The notes beneath the pieces are model-generated. The model was not told the origin of the DNA, ran no database searches, and worked only from the letters and a program-made list of their open reading frames with translations. DNA of 64,000 nucleotides from Bacteroidales bacterium (GTDB lineage Bacteria; Bacteroidota; Bacteroidia; Bacteroidales; UBA932). Of this stretch, positions 1 through 9,643 are shown piece by piece. The stretch spans positions 124,001 through 188,000 of the forward strand of contig JAFZUX010000007.1 of NCBI GenBank assembly GCA_017618115.1, in the 5' to 3' direction. Within the stretch, counting starts at the first letter, position 1. Each line of letters opens with the position of its first letter. The translations under genes and the position numbers were made by a program.

Positions 1-707
1 TGGGAGATGAGATAAAATCTACCATAGATAAGTTCTACACACCTGAACAGATTGCAGAGATTGCAAAGAATGTAGGTGCTGAGAAGGGAGATCTTGTTCT
101 TATTCTCTGCGGTCCTAAACATAAAACTCAGGTTGCACTGGGAACTCTCCGTCTGGAGATGGGCAGCCGCCTGGGTCTTCGTAAACCGGATGTATTCAAA
201 CCGTTATGGGTTTATGACTTCCCTCTTTTGGAGTGGGATGATGAGACTCAGCGCTTCTATGCTATGCACCATCCGTTCACCTCTCCAAAGCCTGAAGATT
301 TGGACAAGTTCTATTCAAACAAGCAGGAAGATCTTGCGGACGTAAAGGCCAACGCTTACGATATTGTCCTCAACGGCAATGAGATAGGAGGAGGTTCCAT
401 CAGAATATTTGACCGTAAGATTCAGGAGCGTATGTTTGAGATTCTGGGCTTCAGTCATGAGCAGGCAGAGTACCGCTTTGGCTTCCTTATGAATGCCTTT
501 AAGTTTGGCGCTCCGCCTCACGGAGGAATTGCCTTTGGCTTTGACCGTCTGTGCGCACTCTTTGGCGGACAGGAAACTATCAGAGATTACATTGCATTCC
601 CTAAGAACAACATGGGACGTGACGTAATGGCTGAGGCTCCGTCTGTTATAGATGATGCACAGATGGAAGAACTCTTCCTCAAGAGCACGGTTAAGAAAGA
701 ACAATAG
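1..707 (+). CDS. aspS: Aspartyl-tRNA synthetase, C-terminal part (5' truncated)
   Basis: Charges tRNA-Asp with aspartate in the cytoplasm. The reading frame is open from base 3, so the start lies outside the window and only about the last 235 residues are present. It includes the bacterial insertion (GAD-like) region at the beginning and class II motif 3 near the end, seen as [15 protein letters not shown] followed by [10 protein letters not shown] and [10 protein letters not shown], which are hallmarks of bacterial AspRS. It is followed after six bases by rnhB on the same strand, suggesting co-transcription. Identification is very secure; whether it is a discriminating or non-discriminating AspRS cannot be judged from this fragment. 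Confidence 0.96.
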   Translation, partial: GDEIKSTIDKFYTPEQIAEIAKNVGAEKGDLVLILCGPKHKTQVALGTLRLEMGSRLGLRKPDVFKPLWVYDFPLLEWDDETQRFYAMHHPFTSPKPEDLDKFYSNKQEDLADVKANAYDIVLNGNEIGGGSIRIFDRKIQERMFEILGFSHEQAEYRFGFLMNAFKFGAPPHGGIAFGFDRLCALFGGQETIRDYIAFPKNNMGRDVMAEAPSVIDDAQMEELFLKSTVKKEQ

Positions 708-713
708 CTGTAG

Positions 714-1349
714 ATGCTTCTTTTCAACGAGGGAATAATTGAAGCCGGCTGTGATGAGGCCGGGCGCGGTCCGTTGGCCGGTCCGGTTGTAGCCGCCGCT
801 GTTGTGCTTCCAAAGTATGACCCTTGTAACCCACTCTTTTCCAACCCGCTGCTAACAGACTCCAAAAAACTTACGGAAAAACAGAGAGAGGCTCTCCGTC
901 CTTTAATTATGGAACACGCTCTCTCCTGGGCAATTGCACGTGTTGAGGCAGATGAGATAGACCGCATAAATATTCTCAACGCCTCCATACTTGCTATGCA
1001 CAAGGCACTTGCAGTTGTTGAAGAAAAGTTGAAACAGAACGGGTTGCGGTTGGAGCACATCATTATTGATGGAAACAGATTTCATCCGTACAACTCCGTT
1101 TTGCAACAAAAAGCAATCCCCCATCACACCATTGTGAAAGGGGATTCCAAGTATATCTCAATTGCGGCAGCATCTATTCTTGCCAAGACGGAGCGGGACC
1201 ATATAATGACCTCATTGGGAGAACTTTACCCGCAATACAACTGGAAGAAGAACAAGGCCTATCCAACCAAAGACCACCGTGATGCCATAGCCAAATACGG
1301 CCCTTGTCCTTATCACCGCCTCTCCTTCAGACTGCTGCCTGCGGAGTAA
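714..1349 (+). CDS. rnhB: Ribonuclease HII
   Basis: Cleaves the RNA strand of RNA-DNA hybrids and single ribonucleotides embedded in DNA. The 211-residue length is normal for the family. The N-terminal motif GCDEAGRGPLAGPVVAAAV carries the first two acidic metal ligands (the DE of CDEAGRG); the central IIIDGNRF supplies another Asp, and KGDSKYISIAAASILAK a further one. The ATG lies six bases after the aspS stop, so an aspS-rnhB transcript is likely. The C-terminus converges on the surface-lipoprotein gene on the other strand, with only eight bases between stops and no visible terminator. Confidence 0.96.
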   Translation: MLLFNEGIIEAGCDEAGRGPLAGPVVAAAVVLPKYDPCNPLFSNPLLTDSKKLTEKQREALRPLIMEHALSWAIARVEADEIDRINILNASILAMHKALAVVEEKLKQNGLRLEHIIIDGNRFHPYNSVLQQKAIPHHTIVKGDSKYISIAAASILAKTERDHIMTSLGELYPQYNWKKNKAYPTKDHRDAIAKYGPCPYHRLSFRLLPAE

Positions 1350-1357
1350 CCGTTCAG

Positions 1358-3082
1358 TTAAGGGTTTTCGGGATAAACGAAAGGGGTTGGAGGGCTTGAG
1401 ATATAATAAATAGTCTTTCCGCGCTCCTTATTATTGACGAAAATATAATTATTATCATTGTAACTACTTTCGTGGTAGATTTCTATGCTGCCATAAACGG
1501 TAACGCTGCCGCCATTAAATCTGATATCTTTGCATCTCTTTCCCACCATCCCATTTACTATCACCGTTCCTCCGTTGAAGGTGATATCACCACATAAAGT
1601 CTCCCCATATCCGCAGCCAATCCCTGCACCATAAGTACCAGATGCTGTGATTGTACCACCGTTAATAGTGATATTGCCAATCTTACCCATTTCCGAATCC
1701 GTTCCAATACCTGCTCCTCTTAAACCTCCGGTAGCTGTAATCTGCCCGTTATTGATAACAAGATTAGCCCCATCACCGGCACCAATACCGGCAGAGTTAC
1801 CACCTCCATCTGCCACCAGTGTGCCCCCTCCGCTTATAGTAAGCGTCTTGGTGTAAGCACCAGACATAAATATGCCGTCGTATGCATTTGCATCTCCGTG
1901 CGTAAGGTCATTGATGGTTCCTGGCACTAAAAATATATTTGCAGTTCCAAGACATTCTAAACCGTTGACACAGTTCCCGGCATGGTGGGTAACACCCGCC
2001 AGTACTACCGTAAAACCATCCGGAATTTTCAATTTGCAATCTGGTGATAATGTTCCTGTTAGCATTTCTCCATCGCTCACAGTGTAATATTTTCTTTCCA
2101 TAGATCCGCTTCCTTCTGACGGTAAAGCGTTTATGTCAATGGAGGAAAGATTGGTTGGTGTACAGAAAGCTGTTCCATTAAACCAGCGCTTAACGTTATA
2201 GATCTTGTTTTCAAGTGTTTTATTTCCCCAGGTTATCCGACCTACCTCTATGTTATGCGAAGAAATCATAATACACAATTCTTTTGTGTTGTCCTGGTTA
2301 TATTCTTCAGCTGTTTTTGAGTCTAAGGCAATCGTTATTTGGCAAAAGCCTTTTTCATCTGTAGTGAATAAGTAGCTGTTTGATTCAAGCAAAATTGATT
2401 GATCACTCAAAGGAGATATAAATGAAGCGTAATAATTTTCTGACGGTTGCAATCCACTGATGTAGCAGTTAAAAACCGGATCTGTGCAACCGAGCATAAA
2501 ACCATGGGTCTCACTGTTATATACACCGGTAACATGGAGATAACTTGTCATAAAACTCTCCACATCCGAGCTTATATTTGTGAAATCAATCATCCAGTTA
2601 TTAACGGGGCTTATCCAATAGTCCGTCCACTCAATCAATCCGGCATGGACAAGTGTTGCGGTTGCACCTTCAAGTGGATTATCTCCGTAGTCGTATGGAT
2701 GCTCCTCATATCCCTTCGAGTCATAGGCCTGAAGGGTGCCTGTAAAAGTAGCGCTTTTACCGTCTGCAGAAGGGGAACCAACCATATTCAGAAAGCCGGA
2801 AATAAATGGAACTTTGGCAGGGGAGGTCTTGGGAGTCAACGCCCTCCAAACAAATAGCCTGTCACCCTCCGTAAACTTGAGTACATATTTGTTATTCTCA
2901 GTAACAAGGGCACTCTTTGTTGCCGGAGTAGAATTAACTCCCGCAGTGACGGTAACGGTTACCCCTGTTGCTGTCTCTTCTTCCGGAATCTCTGAAACAA
3001 CATCTTCTCTATTGCAGGAGAACATTATTGTTATACAAACAACAAGAAATAGTGTGCCTAAAAGTTTGATAGTCTTTTCCAT
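1358..3082 (-). CDS. Surface lipoprotein with glycine-rich beta-helix-like repeats
   Basis: Predicted outer-membrane lipoprotein of 574 residues. The N-terminus is a lipoprotein signal peptide ending MFSC with Cys23 as lipidated residue. The next part (VTVTVTAGVNSTPATKSAL, then a strand-rich region to about residue 320) resembles fimbrillin-like/Mfa-type N-terminal domains of Bacteroidales. Residues about 330-540 are glycine- and asparagine-rich short repeats (ITINGGTITASG, LVINNGQITATGG, AGIGAG, AGIGCG) that look like a right-handed parallel beta-helix of roughly 20-26 residue turns. The start ATG overlaps the upstream stop as TAATG, implying translational coupling. A role in adhesion or carbohydrate binding is plausible but not shown. 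Confidence 0.8.
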   Translation of the reverse strand: MEKTIKLLGTLFLVVCITIMFSCNREDVVSEIPEEETATGVTVTVTAGVNSTPATKSALVTENNKYVLKFTEGDRLFVWRALTPKTSPAKVPFISGFLNMVGSPSADGKSATFTGTLQAYDSKGYEEHPYDYGDNPLEGATATLVHAGLIEWTDYWISPVNNWMIDFTNISSDVESFMTSYLHVTGVYNSETHGFMLGCTDPVFNCYISGLQPSENYYASFISPLSDQSILLESNSYLFTTDEKGFCQITIALDSKTAEEYNQDNTKELCIMISSHNIEVGRITWGNKTLENKIYNVKRWFNGTAFCTPTNLSSIDINALPSEGSGSMERKYYTVSDGEMLTGTLSPDCKLKIPDGFTVVLAGVTHHAGNCVNGLECLGTANIFLVPGTINDLTHGDANAYDGIFMSGAYTKTLTISGGGTLVADGGGNSAGIGAGDGANLVINNGQITATGGLRGAGIGTDSEMGKIGNITINGGTITASGTYGAGIGCGYGETLCGDITFNGGTVIVNGMVGKRCKDIRFNGGSVTVYGSIEIYHESSYNDNNYIFVNNKERGKTIYYISSPPTPFVYPENP

Positions 3083-6000
3083 TATAAGTCCTCCTCGTCA
3101 TAAACTACGTCTATACCTGTTCCGGTCTTTGTTATGTAATATGCCTTGCCGGCAGGAACGGTGAAACCGGCGTATCTGTAAAATCCCGGAACGGCAGGTG
3201 TTCCGGCTATGCTAAAGACGTAAGGCGTACTGCCTATTGCCGTTACAGATATTGCTGAATCTGAACCTTTTAAAATGTTGCCGCCGCTGTGGTCTTCAAC
3301 GCTCAAATCTTCTGTGCCGGAAGGTGTGGCGGAAACAATCTGTGTGGCGGAGATAATGACTACCGCGGTGTTCTTTGGAACGGTGCGGCCGTTTGTTCCC
3401 AGACGATACAGTTTGTAATCTGGTCCCATTGTATAGGCCGCAGCACCGTCACTGAGGGTGTTGTTGTTTACACCATCGTAAAATGTTCCCCAGTAGGCAG
3501 TTGCACCATCCTTTGTGCCCAAAACCAAAGAGAGATGTTTGGAGGTGTTCTCCAGGTTATGGTTGAGATAATAGACACCGTTGTAGTAAGCACCATGTTC
3601 ATAGAGGGTTAATCCTAATGAATAGGAGGCTATTTGTGCTCCTATTTCCGGGGGTTTGACGGCAAAAGAAACAGCTTCTACCGCCCCCTCTTGTGAGGTT
3701 ATATCTCCCGAGCCGCTACCTATGTTGGTTGTAATGCTTGAGGCCAGGATGCAATTATTGTAATAATTATTGCTGAAGTTTCCACTCTCGTTTTCACCAA
3801 CAATGATTCCCCTGGTTGATTTAGCAGAAACAGCGCCGTTAATTGCAAGATTGTTTTTTAATATACAGGCTTCTAGTCCTTTAACGCATCCAACAAAAAG
3901 TCCAAACGAATAACAACCAGATTTATTATTGTGTAAAACCTTTGCGGAACTGATACAACCCTCAACAACAGCACCAGATGCCGCAGTGCCCGCAATACTA
4001 CCATATTCATAAACACTATTCGCTCCGGCAGAAACTGTTACACTGCTTTCCACGCGGCAGTTTATAATACGGCCGCCATACATGTAACCTATAATTCCAC
4101 CAACATGGTCATTTCCGGAAAATGAGCAGTTGGCAAGAATTAAATTCTTTACGGTAGCCTCGGATGTAGCACCAAAAAGACCCTGCTTGTCCTGCTTGCG
4201 ATTTAAATTAATACCGCTTATCGTATGCCCGTTGCCGTCAAAAGTGCCACTAAAAGTGCCAACATTAGGATAACCGCCTCCTATTGAGGTAAAATTATTC
4301 TCCGTACCGTCATAAGTTAAATCTGCCCCCAATCTATAATGTTGATGGGAATAATCATTTGGAGCGGAACTGTATTGATATTCCTTTACTCTGTAGGCTA
4401 ACAGGTCTAACTGACTTGGATAGAGAATAATATTCGGATCTGCTTCCGTTCCGCTGCCGGTCCAGTCTATAGTGGTCCAGACCACTCTTATCCAGGAATT
4501 TTTAGAAGGCATAGAGAAACTGTTGCCATCAATATCAGTATCATTAAGAATGTATCCTTTCAGCGGAGCAATATAGCCGGTTGGGATAACTCCGGTGTTA
4601 CCCACGGTAATTACAACACCATCCGGATAATAACTTGTTCCTCCATAAGTTACAACAGCCCTATTCCCATATTTATAGATTGTGAGACCGCCGTAGTCAT
4701 AGCTCTTGAATGTAGTAGAAGGGGAGGCATTGATTACATTGGCACCAAAATTTAGTATGAAACTCTCCTCCGCCTGGCCCTCCGGATTCTTACATGCATC
4801 ATCCTTCCAAAAACCTCTTGCAGCCGTAATATCCCCGTCATTACTTCTTAAGATAAAGTTATGGAAACAATTCCTTTGTACGTAATCTGTATTTTGAGCA
4901 CAATTGCCAATGATTGCAGCAGCATTTGATACCTCGTAGCTGCCTGAAGCAACCACATCAATGGCAAAGCAATCTGTAACCTCACTTCTCTCCCCCTCCA
5001 TCAAATAACCCACAATGCCGCCAAAGTCTGTTATGCCGTATACTGAAGTTACTTTGTTAAACGTTAAGGAAGAGCTGCTTATACACCCTTTTACACTTCC
5101 TGCGGCATAACCCACAATGCCTCCGTGAGCTGAACTCTGTGTTATGGTTGCATTGATGCAGACAGTGTTGGTAACGCGGCAGTTCTCTACCCGCCCGGCA
5201 GAATAGCCAGCAATACCTCCCACATTTTTTCTGCCCGTAATCCTGGTATTACTGAGGGTGACGTTCTTTATAGTACCATTCAGGCCTACGGCACCAAAGA
5301 GCCCCTTATCATCTTCACCACTTGTTATTTTGATTCCGCTTATTGTATGACCCCTTCCGTCAAAAGTACCGTTGAAGAGCCATTCATTATTATCATCTCT
5401 TTTGCCTATACTTACAAAGTTGTTGTCTATGTTACTGTTAAAAGAGATATCACCGCCTAGTGTGAAGAATTTATTCTTGAAATCAAGACCATCCGAGACC
5501 TCGGCGGAAAGCAGGTTAAGACCGGTGGTGGTGGTGATGATATATGAGCGCGCTTCCGTTGTTCCATCGTGATTAGCATCTGCGTGCCAGTAAGTTGCAA
5601 AGTCTCCTATCCACTGAGCATAGAGATCTATGGTGCCGCCGGCTGCATCTGTAAGATTGGTTACACTTTGTTGGTCTGTATAGGTGGTACCGCTGCCGTC
5701 CGGCATAGTGTTCCATCCGGTAAAGAGATAACCCTCACGGGTGAAACCATTGGCGGTCAGATTCTTTGTCTCATCATAAGAAAAAGATTGATTAGCCATC
5801 TCTCCAACACCTTTATTGGCGTTGAAACGAACGGAATATGTATTGGCTGTCCAGTTAGCCGTGTAGTTTTTGGCACCGTGGGAATGGGTTAATATAGTGA
5901 CGGTTGTCTGTGGCGTGTTTCCATTGCTGCCCGTCCACCCGGTAAAGGTATAACCGGTCTTTGTTGGATTGTTCAGAGTGAACTCTGCCGTTTCCCATGT

Positions 6001-7482
6001 GTATGAGGTTGGATTAGACGGAGTTACAACACCTCCGTTCAAGGTATAGTTTATTGGATACTGATAGCTTGTAGTAATGCTGACGTTCTTAAAGTTATAA
6101 GTTATGGTAGTGCTGTTGTTGTCGAGGGGGTTTCCGGCCAGGTCTCTGATGTTGCCGCCGTTCTTATTGTAACCTGATATACTTAACTTACTTGGAACAT
6201 TGCTTTCAATGGTGCCGCCGAATGTAAGAACGTTGGAACCACTTCCGGAAACATAACCAAAGTTACCCCATGAGGTAATAAGATAAGGGGTGCCGGTTAC
6301 TTTCACAATCTCGCTGAATGAAACGCTTATAAAGATGGGATTGCCCCTATGATACCCGCCGGAAACCTTGTAGTAGTCTAAAACTGTAGGTGCCGTAGCA
6401 TCTACCAATGCCAGACGTACCTTCAGATCCTTCACATACCAGGTGTCGTCATCAGATCCGGCGGCATCAAAGCGTATGTTGATATCTTTTACAGTGGGGT
6501 CTAAAACTAAAGAGCCGGATGTTGTGCTTTTGTAACTGTTGCTTTTGAACGCCTGTTGCCAAAGCCAAGCGTCTTTATAGTCAAACTCTGAGGCGGAGTA
6601 GTTTGAATTGGACTTGTGCGGGAAGAACATCTTGTGGTCTTCTGTTACGTACTTAGGCGTTGTCTTACTTAATTCAAAACAAGCTTTATAGACGGATTTT
6701 GAAGGTCCGTTATCTATTTCCCCGTTACTATCCTTACCGTCATAAGTGGAGCTGTTGTCTGTAAGAATCTGAATGTACTGATAACCGTCATCCTTCTCTT
6801 TCATTGTAAAATAGACGGTGGCATATAACTGGTAATTCAGGGCTTTAAGATAAGAACGCAGGGCAATGACGCCGTTAAGGCTCATGTTGCCGTACAAGGG
6901 GTTGGTGTTGATGGTACAGAGTGTATTGTCATTGTAATCGTAGCCGTCATCTATCATCTTGTAGGATCCTGAAGTGCCCGAATGTGCTATATCCAAATAT
7001 TTATTATTGCTTCCGGAATAGAGACCGTTATTGAAATAGACCAAGTCTGTGATGCTTTTGTTTAAGTATGTAGTCACAAGTTGGTGGTCTGTGTTATAGC
7101 TGATATCTCGGTCACAATGAGCCAGTTCAAAACCTCCGGCATCCATAACCATGAAGCGATAACTGCGGGTCAGCCCCTCTTGATAACTAAATTGGCTATC
7201 TATGTTGCTGGATTCCGTAACGGAAACGGAACGTTGATTATGAGTAGCGTCAAAGGTCAAATCACTGACCGCTCCCGTAAAATGTTTCCCTTCAATTGCG
7301 GAGAGGCTTACGGTGCGGTAATAAACTGTCTCTGTGGTAGTTGTGTTGGTGGTTCTGGTGATTGTAAATTGATTGCCGTTGCTGGTTACGGTGAATTTGC
7401 TCTGTGCCCAGGCAGCTGCTCCTGCAAAGAGGAGTATGATTGCCAGAGTTATGGTTTTAACAGTTTTATTGAGGTTTTTCAT
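3082..7482 (-). CDS. Giant exported protein with Listeria-Bacteroides and GLUG repeats
   Basis: About 1466 residues when started at the ATG at 7482 (MKNLNK; another ATG lies three codons upstream). A signal peptide ends near AAAWAQ. Around residues 475-640 are two copies of the Listeria-Bacteroides (InlB B-type) repeat, recognisable by GYTFTGWTG and GYLFTGWNT followed by YTANW and LYAQW. Two separate blocks, about residues 730-840 and 1100-1210, hold GLUG motifs (GGIAGYSAGRVENC, GGIVGYAAGSVKGC, GGIIGYMYGGRIINC). Such domains occur on secreted adhesins and surface proteins. No standard T9SS C-terminal domain or LPXTG is evident. It sits between two lipoproteins in one operon, so it may be displayed together with them. 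Function unknown. Confidence 0.82.
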   Translation of the reverse strand: MKNLNKTVKTITLAIILLFAGAAAWAQSKFTVTSNGNQFTITRTTNTTTTETVYYRTVSLSAIEGKHFTGAVSDLTFDATHNQRSVSVTESSNIDSQFSYQEGLTRSYRFMVMDAGGFELAHCDRDISYNTDHQLVTTYLNKSITDLVYFNNGLYSGSNNKYLDIAHSGTSGSYKMIDDGYDYNDNTLCTINTNPLYGNMSLNGVIALRSYLKALNYQLYATVYFTMKEKDDGYQYIQILTDNSSTYDGKDSNGEIDNGPSKSVYKACFELSKTTPKYVTEDHKMFFPHKSNSNYSASEFDYKDAWLWQQAFKSNSYKSTTSGSLVLDPTVKDINIRFDAAGSDDDTWYVKDLKVRLALVDATAPTVLDYYKVSGGYHRGNPIFISVSFSEIVKVTGTPYLITSWGNFGYVSGSGSNVLTFGGTIESNVPSKLSISGYNKNGGNIRDLAGNPLDNNSTTITYNFKNVSITTSYQYPINYTLNGGVVTPSNPTSYTWETAEFTLNNPTKTGYTFTGWTGSNGNTPQTTVTILTHSHGAKNYTANWTANTYSVRFNANKGVGEMANQSFSYDETKNLTANGFTREGYLFTGWNTMPDGSGTTYTDQQSVTNLTDAAGGTIDLYAQWIGDFATYWHADANHDGTTEARSYIITTTTGLNLLSAEVSDGLDFKNKFFTLGGDISFNSNIDNNFVSIGKRDDNNEWLFNGTFDGRGHTISGIKITSGEDDKGLFGAVGLNGTIKNVTLSNTRITGRKNVGGIAGYSAGRVENCRVTNTVCINATITQSSAHGGIVGYAAGSVKGCISSSSLTFNKVTSVYGITDFGGIVGYLMEGERSEVTDCFAIDVVASGSYEVSNAAAIIGNCAQNTDYVQRNCFHNFILRSNDGDITAARGFWKDDACKNPEGQAEESFILNFGANVINASPSTTFKSYDYGGLTIYKYGNRAVVTYGGTSYYPDGVVITVGNTGVIPTGYIAPLKGYILNDTDIDGNSFSMPSKNSWIRVVWTTIDWTGSGTEADPNIILYPSQLDLLAYRVKEYQYSSAPNDYSHQHYRLGADLTYDGTENNFTSIGGGYPNVGTFSGTFDGNGHTISGINLNRKQDKQGLFGATSEATVKNLILANCSFSGNDHVGGIIGYMYGGRIINCRVESSVTVSAGANSVYEYGSIAGTAASGAVVEGCISSAKVLHNNKSGCYSFGLFVGCVKGLEACILKNNLAINGAVSAKSTRGIIVGENESGNFSNNYYNNCILASSITTNIGSGSGDITSQEGAVEAVSFAVKPPEIGAQIASYSLGLTLYEHGAYYNGVYYLNHNLENTSKHLSLVLGTKDGATAYWGTFYDGVNNNTLSDGAAAYTMGPDYKLYRLGTNGRTVPKNTAVVIISATQIVSATPSGTEDLSVEDHSGGNILKGSDSAISVTAIGSTPYVFSIAGTPAVPGFYRYAGFTVPAGKAYYITKTGTGIDVVYDEEDL

Positions 7483-7494
7483 AACGTGCACAGA

Positions 7495-8394
7495 TTAATA
7501 GACATCGGTTTGAAACGTTATCTCCGTACCCTTTGGGGAGAAGAGTGGCTGTGTAACCGTTACATTGTTGGAACCTATGAATTTACCCGGTGCATCCAAC
7601 ACGCTGGCAGGTATTGTCTTTGAGGCAACATAAAGAGCGTTATCTGCGCCTGTAATAACAAAGGAGTAGGTATCATCAGCAGTGCTCTCGTTGCGCAGAG
7701 AGATATAGTAGAGGTTGTCTGCCGGTACTGCCGCAGGTGTTACGCTAATGGCTCCGTAAAGAGGAACCCAGAGACCTTCAACGCAACTTATACTCTGCAC
7801 GAGTTTTCCTTGGGATGCGCTGATTGTGAAATCTTTAGGGTTAATGTAACTATCGTTGAATTTAAAACCGAAACGGTAGATGCTCTGGTCATTGACAAAG
7901 TTGGCATTGGTTGTTGTAGCAGAAGAGCCCATTATTGAGTTAACCGTTACAACTGCGGAGGCGTATGAGTATTTTTCCTCAATGGAATTTGCTCCGGTAA
8001 GCGCTCCGTTCTGTCCGGTATAATCCCAATTTTCACGAGGTATTCTCAACAAAAGCGTATTATTCTTTGCAAGACCACTCACGGTAATGGTGCCGTTCAG
8101 TGTTGCGGTGGTTGGCTTTTCACCATCTGCAGGAGAGACATCCAAAGTACCCAGATATGTTCCGCCCCTGTAGACTTTAACTTTGTCTGTACCAATCCAA
8201 TAGGCGTTGATGGTATTGCCTCCGTTTACCAAATTCAGAGCCTTGGTTCCGTTACCTTTTGTGGCGGTAAGGGTAAGCGTAAATACGGAATCCGCCTCTG
8301 TGGCTTTATCTGAAAGATCCTTGTAATTAGGATCTTCCCGTTGGCAGGCCAGCGTAAGGATGAGAATGGATGTGAATAAAAGTCTGATTTTCAT
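7495..8394 (-). CDS. Fimbrillin-like lipoprotein
   Basis: A 299-residue lipoprotein: signal peptide with lipobox LTLAC (Cys17), then QRED and an acidic spacer. The body is rich in beta-strand patterns (VFTLTLTATKGNGTKALNL, TATLNGTITVSGLAKNNTLLL), matching the style of fimbrillin/FimB-Mfa2-type anchors and major subunits of Bacteroidales fimbriae. Assignment rests on composition and context rather than on an invariant motif. It follows a 52-residue peptide gene by four bases and precedes the giant repeat protein by a dozen bases, so the three exported proteins appear to be made together. Confidence 0.7.
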   Translation of the reverse strand: MKIRLLFTSILILTLACQREDPNYKDLSDKATEADSVFTLTLTATKGNGTKALNLVNGGNTINAYWIGTDKVKVYRGGTYLGTLDVSPADGEKPTTATLNGTITVSGLAKNNTLLLRIPRENWDYTGQNGALTGANSIEEKYSYASAVVTVNSIMGSSATTTNANFVNDQSIYRFGFKFNDSYINPKDFTISASQGKLVQSISCVEGLWVPLYGAISVTPAAVPADNLYYISLRNESTADDTYSFVITGADNALYVASKTIPASVLDAPGKFIGSNNVTVTQPLFSPKGTEITFQTDVY

Positions 8395-8398
8395 AGTT

Positions 8399-8557
8399 TT
8401 ATCCCATAAATGATGGCAGGCCTATGAAATCTCCATATCCGGGGATTCCAGAACCCTTATCACCGCCACCGCTCGTTTGCAGAATGTGTGAATCTGTTTC
8501 CATCATTACAATCTGCACAAGCGGAGTTTCATACTGTTTTTTATTTTTTGTTTTCAT
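8399..8557 (-). CDS. 52-residue Bacteroidales-type small protein before fimbrillin-like genes
   Basis: Short ORF found by reading the interval between mrp and the fimbrillin-like gene. It starts at 8557 with [15 protein letters not shown], continues [17 protein letters not shown] and ends in a glycine-rich tail ([18 protein letters not shown]). The ATG overlaps the mrp stop as ATGA and its stop is four bases before the lipoprotein ATG. The layout, a basic N-terminus, a Y-x-x-P-x-V-x-x-V-like segment, then S/G-G-G and a Gly/Pro/Asp tail, is one I recognise from small proteins widespread next to fimbrillin-like clusters in Bacteroidales. No signal peptide is obvious. Function unknown; it could be a leader, chaperone-like or modified peptide. 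Confidence 0.72.
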   Translation of the reverse strand: MKTKNKKQYETPLVQIVMMETDSHILQTSGGGDKGSGIPGYGDFIGLPSFMG

Positions 8558-9642
8558 AAGTTCTCAGCTATTTCCCGGAATCGGGATTGTATCTCTCCCT
8601 CATCCAAAGCGGCAGGGCGTCCGTTATCTCCGCCCTCCATAACTCCCATCACGATAGGGATTTGCCCAAGCAATGGAACGTTGTACTTTTCCGCCATCTT
8701 CTCTCCACCGTTCTTCCCAAAGAGGTAATATTTGTTGTTAGGAAGTTCCTTAGGAGTGAACCAACTCATATTCTCAACAATGCCGTAGATTGGAGTGTGA
8801 ACATCCTTGTTGCGGAACATATTTATTCCCTTCTCCACATCTGCCAGCGCTATCTGCTGAGGTGTGGTCACGATGATTGCACCGGTAAGCGGAATCTCCT
8901 GAATCATAGTGATATGGATGTCTCCCGTTCCCGGAGGAAGATCTATGAGGAGGTAATCCAACTCACCCCACAGCACCTCAAAAGTCAGCTGTTTAAGAGC
9001 GCCGCATGCCATTGGTCCCCTCCAAATCAAAGCCTGCTCCGGCTTTGCAAAGTAACCGATAGACATCCACTTAACACCGTACTTTTCTATTGGAACAATG
9101 AACTGTTTTTTCTCACCGTTCACCTCTTTCTCCGCGATAGGTGGCAGGTAATCTTCCGTTGCCGTCATCTTTGGAACGGAAGGACCGTAAACATCCGCAT
9201 CAAGCAACCCAACCTTGTAACCGCTTTGTGCCAAGGCTATTGCAAGGTTCACTGCAACCGTAGATTTTCCCACACCGCCTTTGCCCGAAGCAACGGCAAT
9301 AATGTTCTGAATCTTTTCAATCTCCTCTTTGCCTGCATCTCCTCTGCCCAGTTCTCCTTTGTTATGACCTGTTGCCTTGTTGGTATCTATAAGAACAAGA
9401 ATACTTGTCTTGGCCTTTGGAAAGGCCTCGTTTAAAGCCTTTTGGCAGGCCTCCTTAATGGAGTTGGCCATAGGATCGTTACGGTGGAAAACAAGCCGGA
9501 ACTTAATTGTTCCGGCGTTATCTTCACCACTGTCATTCTGGTAAGTAAGGTTCTGAACAAGCGAAAGTTCTATTACGCTCTTCTCATATTCCGGATGAAT
9601 AACGGAGCCAAGAACCTTTTCTATATCAGATAGTTGAATCAT
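8554..9642 (-). CDS. mrp: Mrp/ApbC iron-sulfur cluster carrier ATPase
   Basis: P-loop ATPase that carries and delivers [4Fe-4S] clusters in the cytoplasm. The 362 residues show an N-terminal MIP18/DUF59 domain (about 1-90) followed by a MinD/ParA-type ATPase domain with deviant Walker [21 protein letters not shown] and [14 protein letters not shown], then [15 protein letters not shown] and the conserved IVENMSWF. A CxxC cluster motif is not obvious near the C-terminus ([20 protein letters not shown] has no cysteines where many Mrp proteins have CxxC), which is noteworthy but occurs in some homologues. It lies one base after the S46 peptidase stop and overlaps the next small ORF. Confidence 0.92.
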   Translation of the reverse strand: MIQLSDIEKVLGSVIHPEYEKSVIELSLVQNLTYQNDSGEDNAGTIKFRLVFHRNDPMANSIKEACQKALNEAFPKAKTSILVLIDTNKATGHNKGELGRGDAGKEEIEKIQNIIAVASGKGGVGKSTVAVNLAIALAQSGYKVGLLDADVYGPSVPKMTATEDYLPPIAEKEVNGEKKQFIVPIEKYGVKWMSIGYFAKPEQALIWRGPMACGALKQLTFEVLWGELDYLLIDLPPGTGDIHITMIQEIPLTGAIIVTTPQQIALADVEKGINMFRNKDVHTPIYGIVENMSWFTPKELPNNKYYLFGKNGGEKMAEKYNVPLLGQIPIVMGVMEGGDNGRPAALDEGEIQSRFREIAENL

Positions 9643-9643
9643 C

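Noticed and set aside
3082-8394. Recent horizontal transfer of the surface-protein block
   Set aside because: It is more A/T-rich and faster-evolving in look, but no flanking repeats, tRNA or mobility gene supports transfer.
8587-9435. 282-codon open frame on the plus strand opposite mrp
   Set aside because: Composition is unlike a real protein and it lies wholly antisense to a gene with strong family motifs.
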